A DNA stretch of 64,000 bases from Komagataeibacter sp. FNDCR2 (GTDB taxonomy: Bacteria; Pseudomonadota; Alphaproteobacteria; Acetobacterales; Acetobacteraceae), in the NCBI RefSeq assembly GCF_021295395.1, contig NZ_JAIWOU010000002.1, forward strand, positions 1 to 64,000, written 5' to 3'. The notes under the pieces were generated by a model that was not told where the DNA came from, did not search any database, and saw only the letters and a list, made by a program, of their open reading frames with translations. Each line of letters starts with the position of its first letter. Positions within the stretch are counted from its first letter, which is position 1. Shown here one piece after another: positions 51,699 to 60,541 of this stretch. The position numbers and the translations under genes are program-made.

Positions 51699-52409
51699 TT
51701 ACAGATCAATAAGACCGAGGCAGATGGCCCTGACGACACCCATTATACGGTTGTTGCAGTCCAGTTTGACGAGAGCATTGTTGATGTGAAAATTTACCGT
51801 TCGTTCACGAATGCCTATGACCATTCCAATTTCCCAGGAGCTTTTCCCTTTCGCGGTCCATTTCAGGCATTCCTTTTCGCGCGTCGTGAGAACCCTGTGG
51901 GGGATTGGAGGGGTTGAAGACAGTTTTTTATAATTGATTACAAAAAAACTGGATAACGTCCTGAGATATATTTCCGCATCTTTTTCAATATATTTCCCCC
52001 TGAAGGCACAGCATATTGAATAGACCCTGCCATCATGGGTGTGTATTGGTATTGTGTATCCATTTTGAATTCCATATTCGTGAATATCTCTTATTATACT
52101 CTTCTCTTTTATGTTCTTGTATTGTAAATCGCTCCATGTATACGGAGAGCTTATGTTTATCGATCTCTTTATTATGGGGTCTATATCTATATATTTGTTT
52201 TCAATGTAGAAATTAACCCAGTCCTGTGGATAGCCGACATGTATGAAATTGCGCATCTGCGCCTCGGCCCGGCTCAACTCTATGATGGTGATGTATATGT
52301 CACCGATCATGGTGGCTGCGTTCAGGTACGTGGAAAGAAGGTCCTGTGTATGTCGTGCCTCCTCCATGGAGTTCAACCGGACCAGAAGATCAGGAAGCCA
52401 CGAACTCAT
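51699..52409 (-). CDS. ginR: LuxR-family autoinducer-dependent regulator (GinR-like)
   Basis: 236 residues: an N-terminal autoinducer-binding domain (about 20-165) with WVNFYIENKYIDIDPIIKRS and PYTWSDL, and a C-terminal LuxR helix-turn-helix (about 172-232, VLTTREKECLKWTAKGKSSW ... ERTVNFHINNALVKLDCNNR). It precedes luxI by 79 bases. It is expected to bind the lux-box-like site when acyl-homoserine lactone accumulates. AT-rich, like the luxI-proximal region. Confidence 0.85.
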   Translation of the reverse strand: MSSWLPDLLVRLNSMEEARHTQDLLSTYLNAATMIGDIYITIIELSRAEAQMRNFIHVGYPQDWVNFYIENKYIDIDPIIKRSINISSPYTWSDLQYKNIKEKSIIRDIHEYGIQNGYTIPIHTHDGRVYSICCAFRGKYIEKDAEIYLRTLSSFFVINYKKLSSTPPIPHRVLTTREKECLKWTAKGKSSWEIGMVIGIRERTVNFHINNALVKLDCNNRIMGVVRAICLGLIDL

Positions 52410-52597
52410 TCTTGAATAGATCTTTCGATATTCATACAGACCAAAATACGGGACATTTAATATGCATTCATATGATTAAGCATTTATTAAAATATGTAAA
52501 ACATTAAATGTCTGGCATCGAATAAATCGCGTATGTAAAGATTAAGAAACCATCTAATTTCTTGTTAAGAAATATATTTTTTTGCACGTCGTAATTT
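52410..52597. other. AT-rich promoter region of luxR and 3' end of dnaE2
   Basis: No gene. Both luxR (start 52409) and dnaE2 (stop 52598) are on the minus strand, so this gap holds the luxR promoter and the end of the imu transcript. No clear terminator stem was found. Confidence 0.4.
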
Positions 52598-55500
52598 TTA
52601 ATGAAAGTCCCGTGACTGAATGGAAATCCTCTTTTTGGATTGACCCACCGTTGCCAGCAACGGTGTCAGGTCATCCAGCGACCGGACGACAACATGGATG
52701 ACTTCCCCTTCTTTCTGGAGGGTTCCATGGCAGGCGATCATGCCGGCTGACAGCACGATGCGGCGTTGCCGCTCAATCCGGTCAGGCCAGAGGATCAGGT
52801 TGGCCATGCCGGTTTCGTCCTCAATGGTGAGGAACATGGTCCCGTTTGCCGTGCCCGGGCGCTGGCGCATGATGACGACGCCCGCAATGGTGATGCGCCG
52901 CCTGTCAGCCAGGGCCTGCAGTTCGCCACAGCGTGTGATTCCACGATAGTCCAGTTCTTCACGCAGGAATGCGACAGGATGATCGCGTAGCGTAAGGCCC
53001 GCCGCGTGATAGTCCTCGACCACATTCTGCCCTTCCGTCATGCCCGGGAGCGTGAAAACGGGTTCGACAATCTCTGGCTCCGGGCGGTTACGGTGCTGGT
53101 CGGCTGCGGCGAAAAGCGGCATCGGGCTATCCGCCAGACCCTTTATGTCCCATAGCGCCCCCCGTCGGTCGCGGCCCAGCGCTTGAAATGCATCGGCTTC
53201 GGCCAGCGCCTGCAGGGCGCGCTGCTCGAGCCCGGCCCGACGCCATACGTCATCCAGGCTTTCATAGGCCGAGGACCGGCACGCCACCAGTTTCGCCGCT
53301 TCGTGGTTGGATAATCCCTTCACCAGCCGCAATCCCAGCCGTACGGCTAGAAACCGCCCTGATCCCGCCTTCTCAAGCGTACAGTCCCACCGACTGGCGT
53401 TGACGCAGATCGGACGGACCGGGACACCGTGCCGTCGTGCATCGCTGACAATCTGTGCCGGCGCGTAAAATCCCATTGGCTGGGAATTGAGCAGGGCTGC
53501 GCAGAAGACGTCCGGATGGTGGCATTTGATGTAGGACGAGGCGTAGGCGATCAGGGCAAAGCTTGCTGCATGGCTTTCAGGGAACCCGTAGGAGCCAAAC
53601 CCCTCCAGCTGCGCGAATGTGCGCTCGGCAAATGCGAGGTCATAGCCCCGCTCTGTCATGCCGTTGATCAGACGGTCCCGGAAATAGGTGACCGTTCCCT
53701 CTCCCTTGAATGTGCCCATGGCACGGCGTAGCTGGTCGGCTTCGCCGGGCGAGAAGCCAGCGCAGTGAATAGCGACCTGCATGGCCTGTTCCTGGAACAG
53801 CGGTACGCCCAGCGTCTTGCCAAGGATGCGCTCCAGCGCAGGGGAAGGGCAGTCCGGTTTCTGCTTCCCCTCACGTCGCAGCAGGTAGGGATGCACCATG
53901 TCGCCCTGTATGGGACCGGGGCGGACAATCGCCACCTGCACCACGAGATCATAGAATGTGTGCGGTTTCAGTCGCGGCAGCATGCTCATCTGCGCGCGGC
54001 TCTCGATCTGGAATGTACCGATCGTGTCCGCCCGGGCGATCATCCGGTACGTGGCCGGGTCCTCGGCCGGGATGGAAGCCATGTCCATGCGTGTCCCGCG
54101 CGCGGTTTCAAGCAGGCCGAAGGCACGACGCATGCAGCCCAGCATGCCCAGCCCCAGCACATCGACCTTCATGAAACGCAGGTGGTCGATGTCATCCTTG
54201 TCCCAGACGATGATCTGGCGGTCCTCCATCGCGGCGGGCTCGATGGGCACAAGGTCGTCCAGCCGGTCGCGGGTCAGCACGAAGCCTCCCGGATGGGTGC
54301 CAAGCTGGCGGGGAAAGCCGATCAGTTGCCCCGCGAGATGCAACGTCAGGCGCAGGCGCGGGTCATCAAGGTTCAGACCCAGTTCCCGCGCCCGGTCCGA
54401 AAGCGTATCGCCGTCTGCAGACAGACCGGTCAGATGACGCGAGAGGGCGGCCGTGACATCCTCTGGCACGCCCAGCGCCTTGCCCACGTCGCGCAGCGCG
54501 CCCTTGCGGCGATAGCGCATCACCGTCGCGCACAGCGCCGCCCGGTCCCGTCCGTAATGGGCGTAGATCCACTGGATCACCTCCTCGCGCCGCTCACTCT
54601 CGAAGTCCACGTCAATGTCCGGTGGCTCCTTCCGCTCCGCCGAGACAAACCGCTCGAACAGGAGGCCGGAACGGACCGGATCAATAGCGGTGATGCCCAG
54701 CACGTAGCAGACGGCGGAATTGGCGGCGGACCCGCGCCCCTGGCAGACGATACCCTGCTGGCGGGCATGCCGCACGATCGTGTTGACCGTCAGGAAATAC
54801 GGTGCGTAATCCAGTGATGCGATCAGGTCGAGTTCGTGGCGGAGCTGGGCCAGCACGCTGTCCGGTGCGCCTGCAGGATAGCGATCTTTCAGATGCGTCC
54901 GGACAAGGGCCGCAAGGGCTTCCTGTGGCGTTTTCCCTGATGCGTCGGTTTCATCCGGATACTGGTAACTCAGGTTATCAAGCGAGAAGCGGCACAGCCC
55001 GGCGATTTCGGCGCTACGTGCAATCGCGGCCTCATGGCCCGCATAGTGCTGGCGGATCTCGCGTTCAGCCATCAGGTGACGGCCCGAGCAGGTTTCGCGC
55101 CGGTCTCCCAACCGGTCGATCGTGCAGCCATGGCGGATGCAGCCCAGCACATCCTGAAGGATATGCCGTTCGGCGCTGTGAAATAGAACGTCGCCCGTGA
55201 CGACCGTCCGCAGGCCGACCTTCGTCGTCAGTTCTTCGATCGCGGCAAGGCGCGTGGCATCTCCCGGCCGGAAGCGCCGGACAAGTGCGACATACCCGGG
55301 CAGGCCGGTCTCGTGGCTACGTCGTGCCATGCGGGCCAGGACTTCGACAGGGGGAACTTCCAGCACATCCGGCAACAGGACCAGGAGAAGCCCCGCACCT
55401 TCCCGCTCCATATCCCGCCATGTCAGGGAAAAGCCACCCTTCCCTGCCCGTTTCTTGCCCAGCGTCAGGAGACGGCACAGACGGCCATAGGCCGTCCGGT

Positions 55501-55744
55501 CGGTGGGATAGGCGAGGACGGGCGGCATATCCTCCAGATCCAGACGGCAGCCGACGACAGGGCGGACCCCATGTTCGCCAGCCGCCCGGTGCGCCCGCAC
55601 GATCCCGGCAAGGCTGTTATGGTCGGTGACGCCGATCGCGGGAAGTCCCAGCGCCTTCGCCGTGGCGAACAGTTCATCAGGATGGCTTGCGCCCCGCAGG
55701 AAGGAATAATTCGTCGCGACCTGGAGCGGGACATACCCGGCCAT
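52598..55744 (-). CDS. dnaE2: Error-prone DNA polymerase DnaE2 (ImuC)
   Basis: 1048 residues, the usual DnaE2 length. N-terminal PHP domain ([31 protein letters not shown]), polymerase core with the [20 protein letters not shown] acidic motif and the [17 protein letters not shown] palm motif, helix-hairpin-helix region, and a C-terminal OB fold ([20 protein letters not shown]). It performs mutagenic translesion synthesis with ImuA and ImuB. ATG 55744 follows the 81-residue gene by three bases. Confidence 0.95.
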   Translation of the reverse strand: MAGYVPLQVATNYSFLRGASHPDELFATAKALGLPAIGVTDHNSLAGIVRAHRAAGEHGVRPVVGCRLDLEDMPPVLAYPTDRTAYGRLCRLLTLGKKRAGKGGFSLTWRDMEREGAGLLLVLLPDVLEVPPVEVLARMARRSHETGLPGYVALVRRFRPGDATRLAAIEELTTKVGLRTVVTGDVLFHSAERHILQDVLGCIRHGCTIDRLGDRRETCSGRHLMAEREIRQHYAGHEAAIARSAEIAGLCRFSLDNLSYQYPDETDASGKTPQEALAALVRTHLKDRYPAGAPDSVLAQLRHELDLIASLDYAPYFLTVNTIVRHARQQGIVCQGRGSAANSAVCYVLGITAIDPVRSGLLFERFVSAERKEPPDIDVDFESERREEVIQWIYAHYGRDRAALCATVMRYRRKGALRDVGKALGVPEDVTAALSRHLTGLSADGDTLSDRARELGLNLDDPRLRLTLHLAGQLIGFPRQLGTHPGGFVLTRDRLDDLVPIEPAAMEDRQIIVWDKDDIDHLRFMKVDVLGLGMLGCMRRAFGLLETARGTRMDMASIPAEDPATYRMIARADTIGTFQIESRAQMSMLPRLKPHTFYDLVVQVAIVRPGPIQGDMVHPYLLRREGKQKPDCPSPALERILGKTLGVPLFQEQAMQVAIHCAGFSPGEADQLRRAMGTFKGEGTVTYFRDRLINGMTERGYDLAFAERTFAQLEGFGSYGFPESHAASFALIAYASSYIKCHHPDVFCAALLNSQPMGFYAPAQIVSDARRHGVPVRPICVNASRWDCTLEKAGSGRFLAVRLGLRLVKGLSNHEAAKLVACRSSAYESLDDVWRRAGLEQRALQALAEADAFQALGRDRRGALWDIKGLADSPMPLFAAADQHRNRPEPEIVEPVFTLPGMTEGQNVVEDYHAAGLTLRDHPVAFLREELDYRGITRCGELQALADRRRITIAGVVIMRQRPGTANGTMFLTIEDETGMANLILWPDRIERQRRIVLSAGMIACHGTLQKEGEVIHVVVRSLDDLTPLLATVGQSKKRISIQSRDFH

Positions 55745-55747
55745 CGC

Positions 55748-55993
55748 CTATCCCGGCTCCGCATGGGGATGATGATGTGCACTGGTGCTGGGCGCGGGAG
55801 CGCCTGTGCGACGCAGGATGACGTAGCCGCAGGCCTGCAGATAGGCCACGAGGCGTTCCGCCGTAATGCGGGCCATCATTTCATCCGCCGTATGAACCTT
55901 GCGCCGGCCATCGTAGCGCAGGCCATGTGACAGGGAGGCTTCGATTTCCTCCAGACTGGCCGGACGCAGATCGGGGGGAGTGTCCTCTATCAT
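55748..55993 (-). CDS. Small protein between imuB and dnaE2
   Basis: 81 residues from ATG 55993 (MIEDTPPDLRPASLEEIEAS), which lies just after the imuB stop; the longer frame is inside imuB. Core: GLRYDGRRKVHTADEMMARI, then ITAERLVAYLQACGYVILRR. I recall similar small unnamed genes near imu cassettes of acetic acid bacteria but cannot name a family. Co-transcription with imuB and dnaE2 suggests a DNA-damage role. Confidence 0.6.
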   Translation of the reverse strand: MIEDTPPDLRPASLEEIEASLSHGLRYDGRRKVHTADEMMARITAERLVAYLQACGYVILRRTGAPAPSTSAHHHPHAEPG

Positions 55994-56003
55994 TGCGCGC
56001 TCC

Positions 56004-57527
56004 TCAGAAAAGACCATGCAGGAACCACGGCGCGGCAGAATCAGGCGTCCCCGGGCCGCGGACGGACTGGAATAGCCAGAACTGGAGGCCACCCCTTTCT
56101 GCCGCAATCCAGTAGTTCCGGATGTTTCCGTATTCGCCAGCGTCGCGCCACCATTCACCGTGCACGCGCTCGGGGCCATCGCATGCAACAAGCCCATAGG
56201 CATGGCCGCGCCATGCCATCTCCCCCGGCACGCCAGCCGCGTCCTGACGGATCATGATGACGGGCTCGGGCGGGCTGAACAGGCGCACGGGGCGCGGCCA
56301 CGGGCATGTCCAGTCAGAGGTCATCATATCGGGCCTGGCGGGAACCGTGGCCTGAGTGCGTTCGGGCATATGGCTTTCGATCCGGGTGAAGCGCACCAGT
56401 CCTGAATCAAGGGCTGCGCTGTTTCCAAGTCGATCAAGCAGGTCCGCGTCGGTTGCCGTGGGGGCGGACAGCTCCGTGGCCATGCCCGTCAACTGACGGG
56501 TGCTGCGTCGCTCGGACTGCCTTACCACGAGGCTCATCGCTTCAATGCCGAAGCCGGGTTCGATCGTCTCGATCCGTGCCCGCAGAAGGCGTCCCATATG
56601 GTCCGCATCGCACACAGGAGAGGCCGTACCGACCCGGACCGCCTGCACACCGCCATCCACGCGTTCGCACAGCAGGTCGAGCTGTCTCGCACCCTCCCCA
56701 CGTTGCCGCAGTGCCGTACACACGGCGCCAACCAGCACCCTGATGACGGTCGCGATGGCTTCCGCCGTGGAGATGGGTTCCACAAACGAACGGCGGTCCT
56801 GTATCATGTCCCGAGGCAGAACAGGCCGGATCGGTTCGGGCATCAGGCCCAGCGCCTGATCCAGACGGTGAATGAGGTTCTTCCCGAACCGCCGCGCAAG
56901 CGGTGCGCGGGGCGCCTCGCGCAACTGCCTGACCTGCCCCAGACCAAGCTGGAGAAGCCCTCGCCGGGTGGCGGCATCCAGACGCAGGGCCGCGACAGGC
57001 AGGGGGTCGAGCGCGGTTTTATGCTGCTGTTCCGGGACGACCGTCGCCATGTCCGTTCCGAAACGCGCGACCGCCCATGCGCAGCCCGGCGTATCCGCCA
57101 TGGCGCCACGTACCGTAAGCCCCATGGCAGACAGACGTGCAAGCAGGGCGGTGAGCATGGATGTTTCACCGCCATGCAGGTGCGCGCAGCCCGTGGCGTC
57201 AATCCAGATGCCATCAGGATCGGCAGCGGATGTCAGGGGCGCCGACCACAGACACCATTCGGCCAGTCGTGACAGGGCGCTGGCGTCGCCTTCCGGATCG
57301 GCAGGCGCCACGCTCAGGTCCGGCACAAGGGCCTGCGCCTGTGCCAGGGGCAGGCCGGGGCTGATCCCTGCGGCCACCGCAGCTTGGTCAACGGCCGAGA
57401 TCATGTCGCGTCGGCCATCATGGCTGCGCGTGACCAGCGGGCGGGATGCTGGAAGATCGTGGAAACCATGTCGACGCAACCGGTCGGTCGGCCAATGGGG
57501 AAACCACAGAGAGATGATGCGGCGCAT
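56004..57527 (-). CDS. imuB: ImuB, Y-family polymerase-like accessory protein
   Basis: 507 residues from ATG 57527 (MRRIISLWFPHWPTDRL); it overlaps imuA by 110 bases. Y-family palm and fingers fold, but the N-terminal acidic motif of active polymerases is replaced (ISLWFPHW), as is usual for ImuB, which acts as the clamp-binding hub for DnaE2. Later blocks DPLPVAALRLDAATRRGLLQ and GLGQVRQLREAPRAPLARRF form the little-finger/HhH region. Confidence 0.9.
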   Translation of the reverse strand: MRRIISLWFPHWPTDRLRRHGFHDLPASRPLVTRSHDGRRDMISAVDQAAVAAGISPGLPLAQAQALVPDLSVAPADPEGDASALSRLAEWCLWSAPLTSAADPDGIWIDATGCAHLHGGETSMLTALLARLSAMGLTVRGAMADTPGCAWAVARFGTDMATVVPEQQHKTALDPLPVAALRLDAATRRGLLQLGLGQVRQLREAPRAPLARRFGKNLIHRLDQALGLMPEPIRPVLPRDMIQDRRSFVEPISTAEAIATVIRVLVGAVCTALRQRGEGARQLDLLCERVDGGVQAVRVGTASPVCDADHMGRLLRARIETIEPGFGIEAMSLVVRQSERRSTRQLTGMATELSAPTATDADLLDRLGNSAALDSGLVRFTRIESHMPERTQATVPARPDMMTSDWTCPWPRPVRLFSPPEPVIMIRQDAAGVPGEMAWRGHAYGLVACDGPERVHGEWWRDAGEYGNIRNYWIAAERGGLQFWLFQSVRGPGTPDSAAPWFLHGLF

Positions 57528-58218
57528 GTTCCGTCTCCACGATCCACTCCCCTGCCCTGCCGCCCCTGTGCCGCAGCAGTTCAACCCGCATGCGCGGGCG
57601 GCCGGGATGAAACGCCAGGCAGTCCTGTCCATCCGGCCACGGCATGGGGCCGATACGCCACCGGGTGGTGCAGGCCGAAGGTTGCAGCAGGGCAGGATCA
57701 TTCGACCGGGCGGCGCGGCGGAGCAGGAATGCGGTCTGGCCTGTCCCTTCCGCCGCCAGTCTCAGCCGACGTGAAGCTGTCAGGGTCATCGGACGATCGA
57801 GATCGGTCACGACCGCGACCAGACCGGTCTCACGTAGCAGATCCTCGGTCAGGCCGAGGACATTGCCAGGTGTGGTGTGCAGGCAGATCAGGCGGTCGGG
57901 CTGAAGCCCCGCCTGGGCCAGCCCGGGGGCGTGCAGATCGAGCGGACCGGTATGGACCCATGCGACCGTCCCGGTCGTATGGGACAGGATGAAGGCGATC
58001 CAGCGCGTAGCGTAACAGCCAAGGGCCGTATCGACGCCGCGCCCAAGGATTTCGTGGGTCGTGCCCTGTTCCAGCCCGCCGGACAGGTGGGTATCAATCT
58101 CAGGGCATCCGCAGGATAACCGCTCTGTTTCATGAAGCAATGCGCCGGACTGCCGCTCCATCCGCAGGATCCGCGCCCGGAGCATGGCGATGGCGTCATT
58201 GGTCTGTGTTCCTGCCAT
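57418..58218 (-). CDS. imuA: ImuA (RecA/SulA-like) translesion factor
   Basis: 266 residues from ATG 58218, with GGAGGGG five bases upstream. RecA-like fold without a clear Walker A (TTHEILGRGVDTALGCYATR); conserved GCPEIDTHLSGGLEQG near the start. First gene of the imuA-imuB-ORF81-dnaE2 operon, preceded by a LexA-type box, so SOS induction is expected. Confidence 0.85.
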   Translation of the reverse strand: MAGTQTNDAIAMLRARILRMERQSGALLHETERLSCGCPEIDTHLSGGLEQGTTHEILGRGVDTALGCYATRWIAFILSHTTGTVAWVHTGPLDLHAPGLAQAGLQPDRLICLHTTPGNVLGLTEDLLRETGLVAVVTDLDRPMTLTASRRLRLAAEGTGQTAFLLRRAARSNDPALLQPSACTTRWRIGPMPWPDGQDCLAFHPGRPRMRVELLRHRGGRAGEWIVETEHAPHHLSVVSPLADRPVASTWFPRSSSIPPAGHAQP

Positions 58219-58233
58219 GTTCCCCTCCATATG

Positions 58234-58248
58234 GAACATGTAGAGAAC
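58234..58248 (-). promoter_or_regulatory. LexA box upstream of imuA
   Basis: GAAC-N7-GAAC on the plus strand (GTTC-N7-GTTC on the sense strand), the alphaproteobacterial LexA consensus, ending 16 bases before the imuA ATG. Confidence 0.8.
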
Positions 58249-58286
58249 ATAAAACCAGCCTGTAAAGCATTAAATGGTGGGGTGGG

Positions 58287-59063
58287 TTACTTCTCCGGCG
58301 GCGCCTTGCGCGTCCCGCCTCGTTTCCCGGCCTTTTTTGCGGCTTTGTAGGCCTCTGCGCTCCTTGCGCGTGACCTGGCCCGCCTGGCCAGCACCCTTTC
58401 CACGGCGGACCGTCGAGGTTGCTTCGGACTACCCTTCTCATCCAGGGCCGGATTCCCCGCATCGGCTTCTTGAGATGGCGGTTCCGGGGGACGCGGCGGT
58501 CCGGCGAGTTTCTCCTCCAGAAGCGGGCCTGGTTCTTCGGTCGTCCGGCCATGCCCCAGACCTGTTTCCAGAGCTATTGTCGAGCGTCGCTCCGCGTGGC
58601 TCGGGGCGGTCATGGGATAATCCGCCGGCAGGCCCCATTTCTCGCGATATTGCTCGGGCGTCATCCGGTGCGCCAGATGGAGATGGCGCTTGAGCATCTT
58701 CAGCCTCTTCCCGTCCTCAAGGCACACGATATGGTCAGGGAAGAGCGTTGCGGATATGCGCGCATCCGAAAGCGTGGCGGTGGTCCCGGCACCGACCGGG
58801 GTTCTGGCGGGCGCATATTCCGTAATGGTCGACATGACATCGCGGATCAGGGCGGGAATGGCCTCGGGCGTGACCACCGTATGTGCATTGGCAAGATAGG
58901 CCGACACGATACTGGCCGTAGCCGTGATGACCGTCTGGCTTTCGCCATCCGAGTGATCCAATGAAATATCCTCCTGCCACCGCATATCTGTCAGATATCC
59001 AGTAATGTGCCCGAGCGCGTTCCCGGGCACAACCGGACATGGATGGGCAGGTGTTTCGCTCAT
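58287..59063 (-). CDS. MucR/Ros-family zinc-finger regulator
   Basis: 258 residues. The centre (about 110-170) is the Ros/MucR DNA-binding domain: HIVCLEDGKRLKMLKRHLHL followed by AHRMTPEQYREKWGLPADYP and MTAPSHAERRSTIA. The N-terminal part with TATASIVSAYLANAHTVV resembles the MucR N-domain. The C-terminus is a long Pro/Arg/Lys-rich tail not found in short MucR proteins. A global or plasmid regulator, possibly a silencer. Confidence 0.82.
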   Translation of the reverse strand: MSETPAHPCPVVPGNALGHITGYLTDMRWQEDISLDHSDGESQTVITATASIVSAYLANAHTVVTPEAIPALIRDVMSTITEYAPARTPVGAGTTATLSDARISATLFPDHIVCLEDGKRLKMLKRHLHLAHRMTPEQYREKWGLPADYPMTAPSHAERRSTIALETGLGHGRTTEEPGPLLEEKLAGPPRPPEPPSQEADAGNPALDEKGSPKQPRRSAVERVLARRARSRARSAEAYKAAKKAGKRGGTRKAPPEK

Positions 59064-59065
59064 GA

Positions 59066-59557
59066 TCAGGTCGGGATGACGCCCTTCTTATCTGGCCCCA
59101 TCCGGATGACGTTGGGAAGATCATAAGGTGCGGTGAGCCTGGCGGGATCAGATAGCCATGCCAACTGTTTGCCAATCCCCAGCCCGGCCATTGGCACAAT
59201 GGCGCGGGGGCCCAGCCACGAAGCAAGGGGCTGGCGGTAACGTGCGCCAGCGAGAAGAATGATCGGGGAGGACTGGGAATGTCCACGCTCGACAAGCTGG
59301 CTGACAACCCGCTCGCCCCAGGCCCGGCGATCTGCAGCCAGCATGGTCATCAAGGTCTGTTCGTATGGCGCGATTACATCATCAGGCGCGACAAGGCCGT
59401 GTAACGCCGAAAGGACATACCACGGTGCTCCCTGTGCTTCGACGTAGGCGCGTGCTTTCCGAAACCACGGCGACTGGTAGAGGTCTGCCGCCCGCATTGG
59501 CCCTGACGCCTTTTTCTTGACGCAGGCGACCAGATGCAGGGGCGCTGTGGGGGACAT
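59066..59557 (-). CDS. DUF6884-like protein
   Basis: 163 residues. N-terminal LHLVACVKKKASGPMRAADL, then YQSPWFRKARAYVE and WYVLSALHGLVAPDDVIAPY are typical of the DUF6884 family, small proteins found on mobile elements with unknown function. It lies two bases from the MucR-like gene on the same strand. Confidence 0.7.
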   Translation of the reverse strand: MSPTAPLHLVACVKKKASGPMRAADLYQSPWFRKARAYVEAQGAPWYVLSALHGLVAPDDVIAPYEQTLMTMLAADRRAWGERVVSQLVERGHSQSSPIILLAGARYRQPLASWLGPRAIVPMAGLGIGKQLAWLSDPARLTAPYDLPNVIRMGPDKKGVIPT

Positions 59558-59570
59558 GATCTGCTCCTGG

Positions 59571-59966
59571 TTACAGTAACCGCGTCTTCTTCCCCTGCTT
59601 CTTCAGTAGGGAAACGGCCTTTTTGTCGAATGAGACGAATGTTTCTCCACCCAGCCAGGCGCCTTCGTGAGCGATAACGCCATCGGCGAAATCACCGCCA
59701 GCTTCCAGAAACGCCAGACCGGCTTCGACGGCGGGACGGTTCATCACCACATTGCTCGTGCCGAGTAATGCGCGAACGGCCGTGGCGACGTCACCCTTTG
59801 GCAGTTTTGCGCCCTGACGGAGTATCCATACCAGCTCGCACAGGGAAGGCAGTGATACGGCAATCAGGGACGCGTCAGTCAGTACCTTTCGCGCGGCCCG
59901 GCACTGGGCCGCATCATCCTGAAGGATGGCACGCGCAAGCACATTCGTATCGGCGATGATCTTCAC
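59571..59966 (-). CDS. vapC: VapC-like PIN-domain toxin
   Basis: 131 residues. PIN nuclease acidic residues visible: Asp6 (IADTNVLARA), Glu44 (SLCELVWILR), Asp92/Asp95 (GGDFADGVIA) and Asp114 (VSFDKKAV). VapC toxins cut RNA. GTG 59966 overlaps the antitoxin stop (GTGA). Confidence 0.88.
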   Translation of the reverse strand: MKIIADTNVLARAILQDDAAQCRAARKVLTDASLIAVSLPSLCELVWILRQGAKLPKGDVATAVRALLGTSNVVMNRPAVEAGLAFLEAGGDFADGVIAHEGAWLGGETFVSFDKKAVSLLKKQGKKTRLL

Positions 59967-60229
59967 TTGTCAGCCAGTTCGCCAGCCCAGCCAGCCGCAG
60001 CAATCGTGTTCATCTCGTCAATCGTGAGCGGCTTTTTCAGTTTCACCCGGCCATCGAGGCAATGCAGGAAATTATCAATGCTGCCAGATGGCCGAGCGGC
60101 GCGCACACGCACTTCACCACCGGGCAGTTTTTCAAAATCGACCCGCTGACCCGGCTGGATACCGAGATGTTCGAGCAGTTCGCGCTTGAGCGTGACCTGC
60201 CCCTTGGCGGTAACGGTTAAGGATGCCAT
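59963..60229 (-). CDS. vapB: AbrB/VapB-like antitoxin
   Basis: 88 residues. An N-terminal AbrB-type swapped-hairpin domain (SLTVTAKGQVTLKRELLEHL, GIQPGQRVDFEKLPGGEV) and a C-terminal toxin-binding tail. ATG 60229 has GGAGGGG seven bases upstream. Forms a plasmid-stabilising pair with the downstream PIN toxin and likely autoregulates. Confidence 0.88.
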   Translation of the reverse strand: MASLTVTAKGQVTLKRELLEHLGIQPGQRVDFEKLPGGEVRVRAARPSGSIDNFLHCLDGRVKLKKPLTIDEMNTIAAAGWAGELADK

Positions 60230-60541
60230 GGACCCCTCCTATCAACAGGTCGATAGTAAGGCGTGCATGCCTTACGTTCAAGACGCTTCGTACAGGAGCT
60301 GCATGCAGCCTCGGAATCCGCGGATCATCCACGTACAATACTCCGTGAGCCAGAGGAAGATATGATGTAATTCTCTTCATCTGGCTTTCGGACGGCGGAA
60401 AACACATCACTGACAGGTCCGTTCTCCCCGAATGCACGTGAGTCACGGAACATAGTTCAATTCAAAAAATCAATAGATCCTGAACATAACCTTGTTGATA
60501 TCCGTGCTCTTTTCAGAAAAGACATATCTAACTACATAAAA
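60230..60541. other. Intergenic region between the toxin-antitoxin pair and the ATPase
   Basis: No gene I can support. It must hold the vapBC promoter at its left end and the end of the ATPase gene at its right end. Composition shifts from GC-rich to AT-rich across it. Confidence 0.4.

Noticed and set aside
53765-54817. A 350-codon plus frame
   Set aside because: Antisense to dnaE2; Arg/His-rich translation typical of shadow frames in GC-rich coding DNA.
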